Made by a program: the position numbers and the translations under genes. A stretch of 64,000 nt of DNA from Ziziphus jujuba (taxonomy: Eukaryota > Streptophyta > Magnoliopsida > Rosales > Rhamnaceae), in assembly GCF_031755915.1 (NCBI RefSeq), contig NC_083387.1, positions 11,739,001-11,803,000 on the forward strand, given 5' to 3'. The stretch's first letter is position 1. Each line of letters begins with the position of its first letter. Below are positions 24,785 through 36,760 of this stretch, piece by piece. The notes under the pieces were generated by a model, which was not told the origin of the DNA, made no database searches, and was given only the letters and a program-made list of their open reading frames with translations.

Positions 24785-27636
24785 TGTCAGGACCCGTCTA
24801 GAATTCCTTTCCGGAACCCTAGACAAGCCCTGATCTCAGGAAAATACCACCGAACCTTCCAACGGAAAATCCGGCAGCACTTCCCCTAAGGGTAGCACTT
24901 ACCACAAATTTCCTGCACTGAAAACACACTTCTAAAAGCATCCCCTTATTCTTCCCACAATACTACAAATTGATTCCACAAATTTACAGCACTTCAAAGA
25001 ATAACAGCAATCCAGTGCATAAATAACAACTACACGTCCAATACAGTATGCAGAGCATTATACAATAAATGTGGAATTTATACAATGACAGATAAAAAGC
25101 AATACAAGATAGTGAGGAAAAAGGGAAGAAATACTTCTTGGACTTTCGGCAACGAACTGAGACGTTGGGCTCGCCCCGGACAATCAACGTCTCCCAACCT
25201 GGACCTAGGGGAACGGAATTTAAAAATATGAGATGCTAATCATCTCAATGAGTGACCCTATCTACTGAACACCTTTAATATTAACAATATAACAAATAAA
25301 GGGATTTAATTAATACCAGCAATTAAATAGATAAATAAATAATAAACAATTGAAGTAATATTTTCTCTCAAAACCCTCACTATTCACTCCGTTGGAAATG
25401 TTCTCCTTTTTAAAAAAATTTCACAAAACCCGATATTCGTACTTCCCGAAAACTAAGGGATCAAACCATTTGATAAACAATAAATAAATAAATAAATACC
25501 CCAATATATAATTAAAATGTAATAAATCATAATAAATAACTTTGAACACTTTTGGGGTTTGGAACTTTATTTGAAAATTTACACTTGACGCACCACACCA
25601 TATACCGGTGATGCCCTCCGATACCCAGCGTCCTGAGCACCGACTGGCGGGGAGATTAAAGAGAGAAACTTGCAAACGGCACTTCGGCGTCCCGACAGTA
25701 CCGCTGTTGAAACCGTCATCCCGGCCAAGGAGGGGGGCGGCTGATGCGCAATATATAAGACTTCCTTGCCCTCGGTTCAATGGCAACTCACGGGAGACAT
25801 AATACTTGCGCGCTAAACCACATATATACCAGAACACCAATACTGTGTGAATGCGTCTAAAATAATTATTAAATCAACCGTACCATTTTCCAAAATTACC
25901 ATGGAAAATATACCAATTTCAAATTTACCATCCCACATTTCCTTTTAACAACCCCGTACGAAAACATCGATAACAGTAAAACAAGAATTTTTCTCATAAT
26001 ACGAGATTCGACAAATAAAATACCAAGGGCATAATTATAAGAATTAAATCACCACTTTAAACAAATATTTTCACAAAATATTCAAACCAATTATGCCCAA
26101 AAATAATATAGAATCCAAACACAATTAATTGCTGAAAAAACTTGCTCATATGTAATAAATACCATTTAATCACAATAAAATAATAATCAAAAATTTATAA
26201 TGACCCCAAAATTCCATTTAGCACCAATGGGTAAATATATATATAAAATAATATTTTGTTCCCGATTATATTTAAATTCCACCACATGAGCATAAATTAT
26301 ATATATCAATTTAACACCGCATAAATATAATTAATTGCCCAAAATAGTTTTCAAGGTAGGTCACTCACCTGGAGCACGCAATTAAACCATGATCCACCAT
26401 GGGATCAATTTCACGACTCACCCGTGCTCCTAGAACACAATTCACACACAGTCAAATAAATTAATATTTTATTCGGATAAATAATACCCGGTACCCGGGG
26501 GGTCAAACGCAAACGTTAACCAAAATGGTCGAATAATATACCGAATCAAAGCTTGTGGAACGAGGATCGCATTACCGGTCTCCATCGACCCCAATTCCGC
26601 CGGAGGTAGCCGGAATTTGGCCGGAAAGCTTCAACCGGGATTCAATTCCTCGTATCTCGCAAACCGCTTCGAATTTTGGAGATTGGAGGCCATATTTGGA
26701 CTCAGAGGACCCAAAATAAGGGGAAAGGGGTGGCAATTTGGACTGGGCTGGCCGGAATACACAAGAAAAGAGGAGAGAAAAATTTTTCCGGCCGGAGAAG
26801 CGGCCGGTGACCATGAAAATTTGCGGCCGAGCTCGCCTCCTCCGTCCGCTCATCACTGGCCAGTGCGTGTGGGCAATGGGTGGCCGGAATTAAAAATACG
26901 GTGAGGCCGAAAGGGAGAAAGGAAAGGAAAGGAAGAAGAAAAGAAGAAGAAGGAAGAAGAAGGAGAAGAAGAACAGGAACGGCCCCGTGGCCTTTTTTCA
27001 CACGTGGGGAAAAGAAAAAAAAAAGAAAAAAAAAGAAAAGAAAAAGAAAAAGGAAAATAAAATAAAATAAAAATAATCAAATAATATTTAAAATAATATT
27101 ATACATAAAATAACAATAAAATAATTTGGTATTAAACATGGTTGACATGTGGCATCTCACCATGGTGACACATGGTCACATTTATTAAGTCACACGTGGC
27201 ACATCGTTACATGTTTAAAAATAATATTAAAATAATACAATATTTAAAAAACTCTACAGGTCCATAACCTTCAAACCACATGTCCAAATTAAGCGTGCCA
27301 CTAGTCTGCGAACTCGTATCGACTAGTACTTCACAACCATGCATGAGTCAAAGCTCAACTTTGCATGAATAAAAAGTCAACTCCGGCATCCCTTGGACAG
27401 TTTGGACCTTAACTTATTTTGCTCATAACTTTCAAACCGTAGCTCCGTTTTCAACGTGATACTAGTCTATAAACTCGTGCCAATGTGTACTTCGTAATGG
27501 TACCTCAGTCAACCTAGAATTCCAACCGGAACAAAAAGTTAACTTTTGACCCCTTTGGTTAATGGTCAAAGTCAAGTCAACAGTCAACGGTCAAAGTTGG
27601 AAAATTTCCGTTGTACTTTGGGATGAGGTGTTACAA
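24785..27636 (-). mobile_element. Solo LTR of a Ty3/gypsy-like retrotransposon, 2852 bp
   Basis: On the minus strand the segment begins TGTAACACCTCATCCCAAAG and ends GGGTCCTGACA, the TG...CA termini with TGTAACACC/GGTCCTGACA wording common in long plant gypsy (chromovirus-like) LTRs. A 5-bp duplication ATCAT flanks it and the interrupted transposase reading frame continues cleanly across the junction. There is no internal gag-pol and no second LTR, so it is a solo LTR left by LTR-LTR recombination. It is richer in GC than its surroundings (about 25600-26950) and carries a long purine-rich tract at 26900-27060. ORFs in it, such as 139 codons at 25421-25840 on the minus strand, have no recognisable domain. 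Confidence 0.88.
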
Positions 27637-28822
27637 TCATCCTCTCCCTGTGAAAGACATTAGAGCATTTTTGCACTAATACATACAAAACAAAGAAATA
27701 GACTAACATATAGTAGAATTGAAAAACTAGTCTATTGTTATTATAATATGAAACCCAAGTTGAGGCATATGGAAGCTGAAGAAGAAAATCATCAAGACAT
27801 GGATTCAACAATAATATTTGAAACTATAATGGAAGATGATGATGAAGACGGCAACCAAATATACCAATGGATTAGAGATGTTCATTTAGATGATCATGAA
27901 GGGAATCCTGATCCAAAGATTGCTAAACAAGCTGAAAAAGAAGGGATAAATGTTCAAAAAGTGATTACTGAAGAAGTAAATTCTAGTAGTGATGATTCAT
28001 TTCAAAGGCTTATGAGAGAGCCAACTAGAACTACTAGTGCTTCAGCTCCATCAGGTGGTACACATTTACAATTTGAGACTCTTAGTAGTCACTCTAGCTC
28101 CAGTGGTGATGAAGATAACTTTAATAAATTATCTAAATTAGAAGGTAGAAGAGGTAGGGGCCAAAGGAAATCACCAAGTCCAAAAGTTGGATTAAGCCCA
28201 TTTATTGGTGAACAATATTACACACATGCAACACAGGATGAAGATCATGGGAGTAGCAACTCATGGGTACCATCTCAAATTCAACAATCAGAGAGTAGTA
28301 GTTATGCACATAGTCAACCAATAATGCAAAACTATCATGGAGATATATCTTTTCATAACTACTTCTCACATTTCACATCTCAAAATCAAAATGAGGAAGA
28401 AACCGATGATTTTCAACCACCCAGAAGTTCTATGTGGTATTAAGATGACATTTATGAACTACAATGTAATTGTAATAATCGTTTTATATATTTTAGTTAA
28501 TAAATAATTTTATTATATATGTATTTTTGGATATATTTTTATTAATAATAATTTATCTATGCTTATTAATGTTTAATTGCTCATTATAAATCAATTCACG
28601 AAGAAGAATATAACATCCATTCAATATTTTAGTAAGTTTTATAATCAATTTGATAATTGATGGATTAAATAAGCTAATTCTAAAGTTTCAATAAAAATTT
28701 CCATCTTTTAAAACAAATTTCCATCGTTTTTTATAATTTTTTATCGATATTCGATATTTCCATGGAAATTTCCGTATTTTGAGCTCTCGATATTTCCGTC
28801 GACATCGATATTTTGAACCTTG

Positions 28823-28830
28823 AACCTAAC
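28823..28830. repeat. 8-bp target site duplication of the hAT element, right
   Basis: AACCTAAC follows the terminal CCTTG, an exact match to 20581-20588. Confidence 0.9.
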
Positions 28831-31800
28831 TATATATATATATATATAAAATATGCTTCAATAAAAAATTTGGAAAAACTTTAATCGGTCTCCCTTGACA
28901 AGTACAATATTCAACAGTGGATGTATAATTGGGAAAACATGTGGTTGATGCACCATTATTTGTTCAGCCAGTCCATTATTTGTCAAAAGAAACTCAGGAA
29001 GATTGTCCTTTTGGAATTCCTCAATCACTTGCCATGATTATAAGTGATAGCTTGGAGATTGTAATTAGTTAAAATATCAAATCAAACAATAATGCAGCAT
29101 CTTAAACTTAAATTTATAAATGGCAACATTTTCAATTTGAAAGCCTCTTTTTGCAATTTTTCCGAACAAAAAGTATTAAAATACTATTAACTCTTTTGTT
29201 AATCAAATATTTGGCAAAATAAAGTACATCTCCTCATGCGAACGATAATGATAAATTTTCTTTAAATCATAGTTCTCAGATAGCTTTCCAAGTTCCATTA
29301 TAAATATTGAAAGTATTAAACTGGTTACTGTGGTATAATATGTAGAGCGGTACACATAAATTTCGCTATTAAACATGAACCATGAAAATAATAATAATAA
29401 TAAAAATGTGAAACGTGCGTGAGTACTATTTTGTTTTCTATTATGAAGTGCTCTGGACCAATTTTTATTTTACTCTTACACTGTTTCTTATGTTAAAAGT
29501 AAGGAAGTATTATGTATGTATCAATACGGTTCCAAACTTTTAGTAAAAATAATAATTATCAGCATTAATTACAAAGGAATATTTTATTTATACCTTTCGA
29601 GATTTTGATTAAAAATAGAACATTTCTCATTTTTCTAACAATATCATTCACATCTTTAAAGAATCTAAATTACCCTTACATCCCTACTTAAGTTAAATTA
29701 CATTCAAAATTCCTTCTATTTCCTTTTTTTTATATAATTAATTTGATAACTTTATTTCTTATATTTTATTTAATTTCTATTTAAATCATGTGATAATTTT
29801 TTCTTTTTTTCTTTTTTCAAAAAACAACTATGTGATAATTTTAATTACATAAACTTTTTTAAGTAATTTCTATATTCGATAAATATATTTAGTTAAATTT
29901 ATTTGAAAAATTATAATCTATTTAGTTGAATATACTTGACAAATCATAATTCATTTAGTAAAATATATGTGACAAATTATCACTTGGTTGAAAAAACACT
30001 TATCCTCTTAAAATCACCACATGTTTTCTCTCTCTCTTTTTTTTTTTTTAAATAAACCGAAAATTATCACTTAGTTTAAGAAAATTAATTAAAATATAGA
30101 TTAATAAAACTTGAAGTTTTCAAATTAATTATTGAAAAAAATAAAAAGAATTTTGAAACTAAATTAATTTAGAAGAGTATATAAAGGTAATATAGACTCT
30201 TTCAAAAGATGTGGAGAATATTATTTTAAAACTAAGAAATGCTTTTGTCTTTACGCAAAACTTAAGGGAGTTAAATGAAATGTTCCCTTAATTACAATTT
30301 AGCACTCTCTAATTTGAGAGAATTGTACTTTGAATCTTTAAATTTAAAATGTATTATTTTAAATCTTTAAAAATTTTAATTAATTCCATTTTGGTCCAAT
30401 TAAGATTTTTGATAAAAATCAGTTACCGTGACCATTAACCCTTAATATTATTTGGTTTCGAAACTTAATTTTCATACAGGCACAAAAGTTAAGGCACAAA
30501 AGTTAAACAAGTTTTTGTCTTTCTATTAGTGAGCCATTGAGTAGACAAGAAAAAGAGGTATAAATTCTTGTATTTTGTCTCGTAAAGTACATAAATCCAA
30601 CCAACACCCGAAGCCATTTGTACCTTATAAAATGCCACTCCTCCTAGCCCCAAAAATTAAATTTATCTTTTGGGGGGGAGGAAAAAAAAAAAAAAAAAAA
30701 AACAATCCTCGGAATAATCAAGTTGCAAAAATTTATGGGTGGTCTTCTAATTATATCAATTTAATATGTTATATGTATATGCATATGAGAAATTGGGAAC
30801 TACATCCCATTTTACGTTCAAAATCTATTGATATGAGAAATAATAAAGATTTTTACTTTTCTAATTAAATTTTAATTAAAATATTGACATCCTAACATAT
30901 TTGAGATATTATCATGTTTCTATCTTACATTATAGACATGTTCCCATTATGTAATCACGTTTAATCGTATTTAAAGTTGACAATCAATAATATAAAATAA
31001 CAATGATAGCAACACATATGGATGTCCAAAATTTTGTCGCAATCTCGGGGAGGCTGAATCCGGAGACAATAATTTTTTGTTTTCTTTTTATTTATTTATT
31101 TTTTTATGTGTACAATTTTTTCATATCATTGTCACAAACTGTCATCCATAATCTTTAATTCGAAAAGGTCTAAACAGTAAAGAAGTTTCTGTTAAAGCTC
31201 GCTATATATATTCATTTGTGGTTTGAATTTATAATTTGGTCACATTGCATGGCCCAAACTGTAGAATAGTACGCATATGTTGGTTGATTTTTTTGAGTGT
31301 TGTCTCAGTCTCATTTATCACTGCTTCCAATTATTTCTTATCCATTGATATAAACTAGTCATGCAAGTTGTTAGTTTCTTGGTTGAAAACCTAACACACC
31401 AAGTTTTGTGTTCTCTGCAGGCCCAAAGCTTTTTTCTTGGGTGTCCCGCTTGAACAACTTCTTCATCCTTTTGATTGGTTAAGTTTGTACGAAAAAGTAA
31501 ACAAGTTGACTCAAATGTTATCTTTGAAATTTAGGAATTTGGGATCATTCAATTGTTATAATGCTTTCATTTTCTAATGGGAAAGTGAAAAAAAAAAGAA
31601 AAAAAAAAAAAGAAAAAGGGTTTTCTGTTTCTACATTTGTTTATAGCTTCAGCCATTTTTCTTTCTCATTTTTTATGATCAAGTTTTTCATTTTCAACCT
31701 GTAGCAAACAAAGAAAAAAACAAGAACTATTTTAATTTTCTATGAGACTACTAATTTTTTAAATAATAATGTTATAATCATCAAATTGCTTATCAAGTAA

Positions 31801-33140
31801 TGTACCAAAATAACGTTTTATTATTTTATTTGTTTGTGCGATTTATTTATCTCTTGCAAAATTATAGTATTATCATTTTCAATATTTATATTTGGCATTG
31901 TTATAATTTGGCACTTGCATTGGAGGTGAAATGCCCAATATGAATTACTGTCAAAATTTTACAATAATACTCCATTTGGCAATGCTTCTGTAAACGAGAG
32001 AAACTTCAGTACATTGATTGAATACAACCTCTCTTTCACATTAGGTGTACTGAAGTTTTATTCTGTTAATACACGAGTAGCATCTGTCTTAGACCAGAGC
32101 CAGAGCCCGTATTGGGGCCCCCAGAACCCATCTACTGTCTTCCACTCTTGTTAAGACTCGGCCCATGATGGTTACATGAGGTCTGTTACCTCCACTCCTT
32201 CAAGAAGGTCCAATCTTTGGCTCCCCATTCTAATTTCTAGTGAAACTCCTTTTCTTTTTCTTTTTTCAACTTTTTTAGTACGGTTAAGAGAAGCTTTTTT
32301 TCTTTTTTTCTTTTTTTAAATACATTGGAAATGGAAATCGAGGTATTTGAACTTAAATCCATTGTTCAAAAAAATAGTGGCTTTCCCTTTGAATTCCTAT
32401 TAGGTCTAAGAGAAGTTTTTTCTTGTTTGTTTAGCCTTTGCTTTTGCCAAGCTTTTAGACTATGGAAGAGTATATTTTCTTTGGGCGTTGCATAGGACAT
32501 AGGATTATGCGTATGTTTGGTATGGCATTTTTTTAAGCCCAAAACTCTTTTTAATGATTAAAAGTTCTTCCAAAAAATTAAGGTGTTTAACAACAATCAA
32601 TAAGCATTTATTGATTAAAAAAGATGTTATAAAAAAGTCCAAATTTTAAACATTTCTTTAACTTATGTAAGGAACCTAAAGACCATTTAATGAGTTTTTT
32701 ATTTATAATAAAACATTATTATTATTATTTTTCAAATCAAAACTCTTTTTGAAAAAAAAAAAAAATTCTCACAAAAGCTCTAAAAGCAAAAACTTTATTT
32801 TCATAAATTATATCAAACAGACATTATATTGGATGGTTTGCCTAGTGTGAAATTCAACTAAAAACCAGATGAAAACTTTACCAATAAGTCTCCTAAACAT
32901 GTGAATTATGATGAATACAAACAAAGAACAACATCCGGGAAAAAAAAAAAAAAAAATCTAAGAATCTCTTACCTTGCAATTGAGCAGAAAGAAAATTTGA
33001 TGTTTAATGTTTCAAAGTAGAGCTACAAACACCAAATTCTTTTTCAAAATGATGTGGTTATTGAAATGTTAATATATTATTGGTTGAAAAATTAACATAA
33101 ACTAAATATACATAAGTAAATATGTGAAATCTGATGCAAT
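28831..33140. other. Gene-free AT-rich region
   Basis: No domain-bearing ORF and no clear element apart from a decayed repeat at 32511-32822. The 97-codon ORF at 30575 runs through a poly-A tract and is not convincing. Confidence 0.5.
32511..32822. repeat. Foldback-like repeat related in design to 12464-12805
   Basis: Begins GTATGTTTGGTATGGCATTT and ends near TATATCAAACAGACAT, with AAAACTCTTTTT-type blocks on both sides of a TTATTGATTAAAAAAG centre. Probably a decayed MITE. Confidence 0.35.
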
Positions 33141-33378
33141 CCAATAAAATATTATCACATTATCCACATGGTTTATTAAGTATATTTGATAAACAATTTG
33201 GTGAGTAGCATTATGACAAATCTTAATAGGATCACATTACTGGCTTTTGCGTGTCTGTCCAGTAAAACATTATTACATCATTCACACGGTTTGGTAAATA
33301 AATTTGATAAACAATTTGATGACAATAGCATCATGGCTACTCTTAATTGGATCATACTACTTGCCTTTATTTGCATGT
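33141..33378. repeat. 118-bp tandem duplication
   Basis: Copy one (from CCAATAAAATATTATCACAT) and copy two (from CCAGTAAAACATTATTACAT at 33259) both contain TTTGATAAACAATTTG, CTTAATxGGATCAxAxTACT and GCCTTT/GCTTTT blocks. A partial third unit may start near 33472. Confidence 0.75.
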
Positions 33379-33637
33379 CAACTGAGATTGATCTAGTAGT
33401 ATGCCCCTCACATCTAAAGCATAAAACTGTAGATTTGAGACAGACCCAATCTCCTTAAAAATTATTGTAATCTAATAAAATAAAAATTACTTGCCTTTGC
33501 ATCTGCCATAGACAGAAAGAAAAATTATTACCTATGCTTAGGTAGTGCAACAGGTGACTTGAATGCATCCATTATATTTATACTTGGATGGAAAAAGTCG
33601 GTGAATATTTGTATTTAGTCAGCATCCTGCTTATAGT

Positions 33638-34111
33638 TGTTGGAAAAATTTAGTTATTAAACCAAATTAGTTTTTGGTAACAGCCATATTAAATGGCTTG
33701 TTAATTATATTAAAAACTTAGATTGTGTAACATCCATATCAAATGGCTTACTTAATAGGTTTTTAAACCAAGAGTTATGAAATTTAAACGAATTTCATTT
33801 TATAGCAGCCATTTTTATTACATGATTTAATGGTAGTCTGAAATTCCCTGGTGGTTGAGGCATATATAAATAGCCTAACCTCATGTTCAGTTTAGATGTG
33901 GGATTAAGACAAACATAAAGATTGGAGGAGATGAAGTTCTGTAGCTCTTTTCTCTAATTCTTCTTAAATTTCCTTAAATTCACTTCTAGTCATTCAATGT
34001 GGTTGAGGAAAGACAATTTCAAATTCGTCGAGAAAAGCTCAAAGGTACAATGTTTGAAGCTTCTATAGTTTATTGCATCCTGAGAGACATACGCATATGG
34101 ATTCATTAACA
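33638..34111 (+). repeat. Copia LTR, 474 bp, copy 1
   Basis: Begins TGTTGGAAAAATTTAGTTAT and ends ATTAACA. It aligns over its whole length with 44632-45103, sharing TTAAACCAAATTA, AACCAAGAGTTA, GGTTGAGGC and CAAAGGTACAATGTTT. The next bases (TTAAGAGCAAATCT) resemble a degraded methionine-tRNA primer-binding site, so this may be a 5' LTR. No 5-bp duplication is visible. Confidence 0.75.
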
Positions 34112-34134
34112 ACATTAAGAGCAAATCTATTTTA

Positions 34135-34345
34135 AATTATTAGAAAATGTTCTATAAAAAATATAATATACAAAATAGTAGCAAGGATGAGGAGCATAAG
34201 ATTAATACATTATTTATACAGAAAGTTTGAAAAGAAAGAATAGAATAAGTTACAAAAATGAAACAAGCTATATATATATGTATATATATACGAGAGCTTG
34301 TAAAAGATAATCGACAAAAGATAAAATAAAATAAAAAACAAATTT
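34135..34345 (+). repeat. Dispersed repeat, arm A (inverted partner at 45225-45445)
   Basis: Contains GATGAGGAGCATAAGATTAA, an AACAAGCTATATAT stretch and AGAGCTTGTAAAAGATAATC. The reverse complement of 45225-45445 shows the same blocks in the same order. No coding sequence. Confidence 0.7.
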
Positions 34346-34388
34346 ATCCTGTGCATTATTCAGGACATTAACGGTGTTTTTGGAATTT

Positions 34389-34589
34389 CTAATTTGTTGA
34401 TTTTATTTTATGTTGTGCTAACATTTGTTGCAAGATTATTTCTATAATCAATGTTGAGTTGAATTTCTTTATTACAAAAAATATGGTTTTGGAGTGAACC
34501 AAGCTTGTGTTTAGATAAAATTTTGTTGTTTTATAGAAATAGTTGTATTTTGTGAGAGTCGTACCATTGTAAACAAATGAAATGTTCAT
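34389..34589 (-). other. Short ORF, no support as a gene
   Basis: A 66-codon minus ORF without a recognisable domain, between relics. Mentioned because the stretch 34346-34800 otherwise holds nothing identifiable except a poly-A tract at about 34628-34648. Confidence 0.2.
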
Positions 34590-34799
34590 TCAGGGACATA
34601 AAAGAGTTGTTATGTTTAAAGGGAAGGAAAAAAAAAAAAAAAAAAAAAGCACCTAATAAAACTTTGGATGTTTTTGAGACTGAACAAGTTTTTTTCTTTT
34701 TTTGCATCTGAAAATTGTTTACCAGTGGAATGTAGTCAATTATGGGGTTTGATTTGGTTTGAAACCATTAAACAAGATCTGTGAAAAGTTTTTGTAAAT

Positions 34800-36760
34800 T
34801 TCTTTTCGGGGCTTGTCTAGACCTTGCCGAATGGATTATTACATTTTCAGTTATTGTGTTGGTCTAAAACTTGGTTTTCAACCTATGTACAAGATAAGCC
34901 CAAGATTTTATTTTTGATACTAAATTTGCAAGTTTGAGGCCATTTATGCCTAGGTATGAAAGTTGATTTTCTAGTTGACCTATTTTGCAAAAATTTAGCT
35001 TAAATTTGGATTTGGCTAAAGGAAGCAGGTTTTGGTGGGCATGGGCTTGGTGTGGGTAAGGCTTAACCTAGTATTAGCCTTGGCACATGCCAGCCTGGTG
35101 GTTGCTCTAGTGTATGCTAATGTTAGCACATTGATGTAAGCCAAACAGTCAACTTGCAACGATTACAAAAAGGATAATGGTAACCCCACCATTAACTACT
35201 TCATTTATGAATTTCATAGTAATAGAAATACATGTCCTACCGAGCCAGAATTTGTAACTTGCTATCCTCTTGTCTAGCAGGCAAAGATTTCCCTCCGTGG
35301 AAAGGATGATTCATTCGGATCGACATGAGAGTCCAACTACATTGCATTGCCAGAATCCATGTTGTATATTTGAAAGAGGTTGAAATTTTGGATAGTTTGT
35401 CAAAGGTTAACTAAGTTTAATCAAATTGGACTTTTAAGTGGGATCAAGTTTGACTTTCCTTTATAAATGAATTTTGGTTTTTACTCTTATACCATTGTAG
35501 AGAGCTTGTTGATATGAGTTCATAAATTGGTGTACATCTAACAAATATCGGTATTTTATCAATGTTCAAATCAATCTCGAATTTTTTTCGATTATGACCC
35601 AAGGTTTTGTATATACCTTGGAAATCATGCCTTAAGTTAATAAACCCTAAAATTCCTAAGAAACCCATGACCCAAACCGAACCAAGTTGAATACCCATGA
35701 CTCACCATCAACCTCACCTTCAAAGCCGTAGTTTTCATTAGTTTTGATCTACTTTCTAGTGGCTAAATGCTACATGCGCCTGACCCATACCTTGCCCATC
35801 CCATGATTGGTCGAGCCACCAAAATTTAGACTCGAATGGTCATTGGATGCACCCAGATTAATGGTCTAAAGCCAGAGTTTGTCATTTAAGTTTTCACCGA
35901 AATTGACCACTTTTCCAGCATTCAAACACCACACCCACCCTACCATTACATTGCGCAATAAATTTTGACCAAAATTTTAATGGTCAACGCACTAGGATCA
36001 AAGATTTTTCTCCATTAAGGGTAGTTTCCCCATTCCCCATTTCCAATAAGTAGGCCATTTTTCGGCCAACTTAACTTGACCAACACCCCTATTCCCCCTA
36101 ATTTGGGTCCTTTAAACTCAAATATGGCCTCTTTTTGTCAAAATTATTCACAATTTGAGAGATCTATCAACATTAAATTTGACCGAATTTTCTAACATGT
36201 TTTTTGGCCAGCAACACGATTTTTGGACCAATATGAGTATAATATTGCATTCGTTCTCATGAGCTTTTTGTCAATATAAATTTTAGACATCGTTTGATAA
36301 TTTTTCGATTTTTGGATCAATTAGTTTATACAACTAAAATTGGATTATGTTTGGACACAATTGGATATATTGGACAAAAAATTTAAAGTTGAATTAGTAT
36401 AATTAATTGTTAATGGGATCTACTAGAAGGTTTAATTTCACTAAATTGGCATACGGATGAAAAACTCCAATTTTGGATACCAGGTATTAAAGGCTTGCAG
36501 TATAATTAGACCTTTGGTGATCAATTTTGGTAATTAGAGTGTTGTAAAAGTTATTTTAAAATATTTGATATGCGCCAATATCTTTAGTTTAATTTTTGAA
36601 AGTCTAAGAAGTGTTATTGTTATATTTTAGGCACAAGGATGGAGACTGGATGTGATTCGACAGCAAATCAAAATGAATTGCATTTCTATAAGCAAATTTA
36701 CTTTCCTAAATATTTTTGGAGCATGTTAAATTGGTAGTTTATGGTTTTTTAAGTTTTATG
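34800..36760 (+). repeat. Decayed LTR-like segment of a Ty3/gypsy-type element
   Basis: The stretch is less AT-rich than its flanks. Phrases such as GTTGATATGAGTTCATAAAT near 35510 resemble the 'GAACTCGT...GTACTTC' blocks in the solo LTR at 24785-27636, and the tail ends with TTTTAGGCACAAGGATGGAG and GATTCGACAGCAAATC, typical of the 3' part of long gypsy LTRs as I remember them. There is no coding sequence and the ends cannot be fixed. The call rests on style of sequence rather than on an alignment. Confidence 0.35.

Larger units (their letters stand above)
22570..28443 (+). pseudogene. hAT transposase (BED finger, DUF659, hAT dimerisation), broken
   Basis: Exon pieces: 22570-24209, 24343-24473, 24545-24620, 24704-24784, then after the nested LTR 27642-28443. 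The BED zinc finger near the start has the C-x2-C pair in CKYCNRVMKSGG and the RLKYHLSG histidine. Next come an acidic stretch (DVDDEDDDD), the DUF659/RNase H-like core with MSDRWTSPT and VTDNGSAFVKAG (its Asp residues fit catalytic positions), then WWVMYGDG and CERH-stop-SIFALIHTKQRNRL of the dimerisation domain, and a Ser/Asp-rich tail. Lesions: a TGA in the finger (22603), two 1-nt deletions between about 22730 and 22775, a TAG at the end of exon 2, the LTR insertion, and a TAG where the family has Trp. The middle 480 codons remain open. Confidence 0.9.
20589..28822 (+). mobile_element. hAT DNA transposon, 8.2 kb including a nested solo LTR
   Basis: The left terminus is CAAGGTTTAAAATATCCGAT and the right terminus in reverse complement is CAAGGTTCAAAATATCGATG, an imperfect terminal inverted repeat starting CAAGGTT. 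A perfect 8-bp duplication AACCTAAC flanks it, the length diagnostic for hAT. Inside, on the + strand, is a BED-finger/DUF659-type transposase gene in pieces (22570-28443). Removing the nested LTR and its duplication leaves about 5.4 kb, a normal size for an autonomous plant hAT. Because of lesions in the transposase this copy is defective, but its ends look intact and it could in principle be mobilised in trans. Confidence 0.93.

Noticed and set aside
25421..25840. 139-codon minus ORF inside the solo LTR
   Set aside because: It lies in LTR DNA, has no domain, and overlaps an open frame on the other strand; GC-richer LTR sequence naturally gives longer ORFs.
26572..27080. Cluster of overlapping ORFs on both strands that might suggest a CpG-island gene
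   Set aside because: All are inside the solo LTR; the Lys/Arg/Glu- or Phe/Ser-rich products come from the purine tract.
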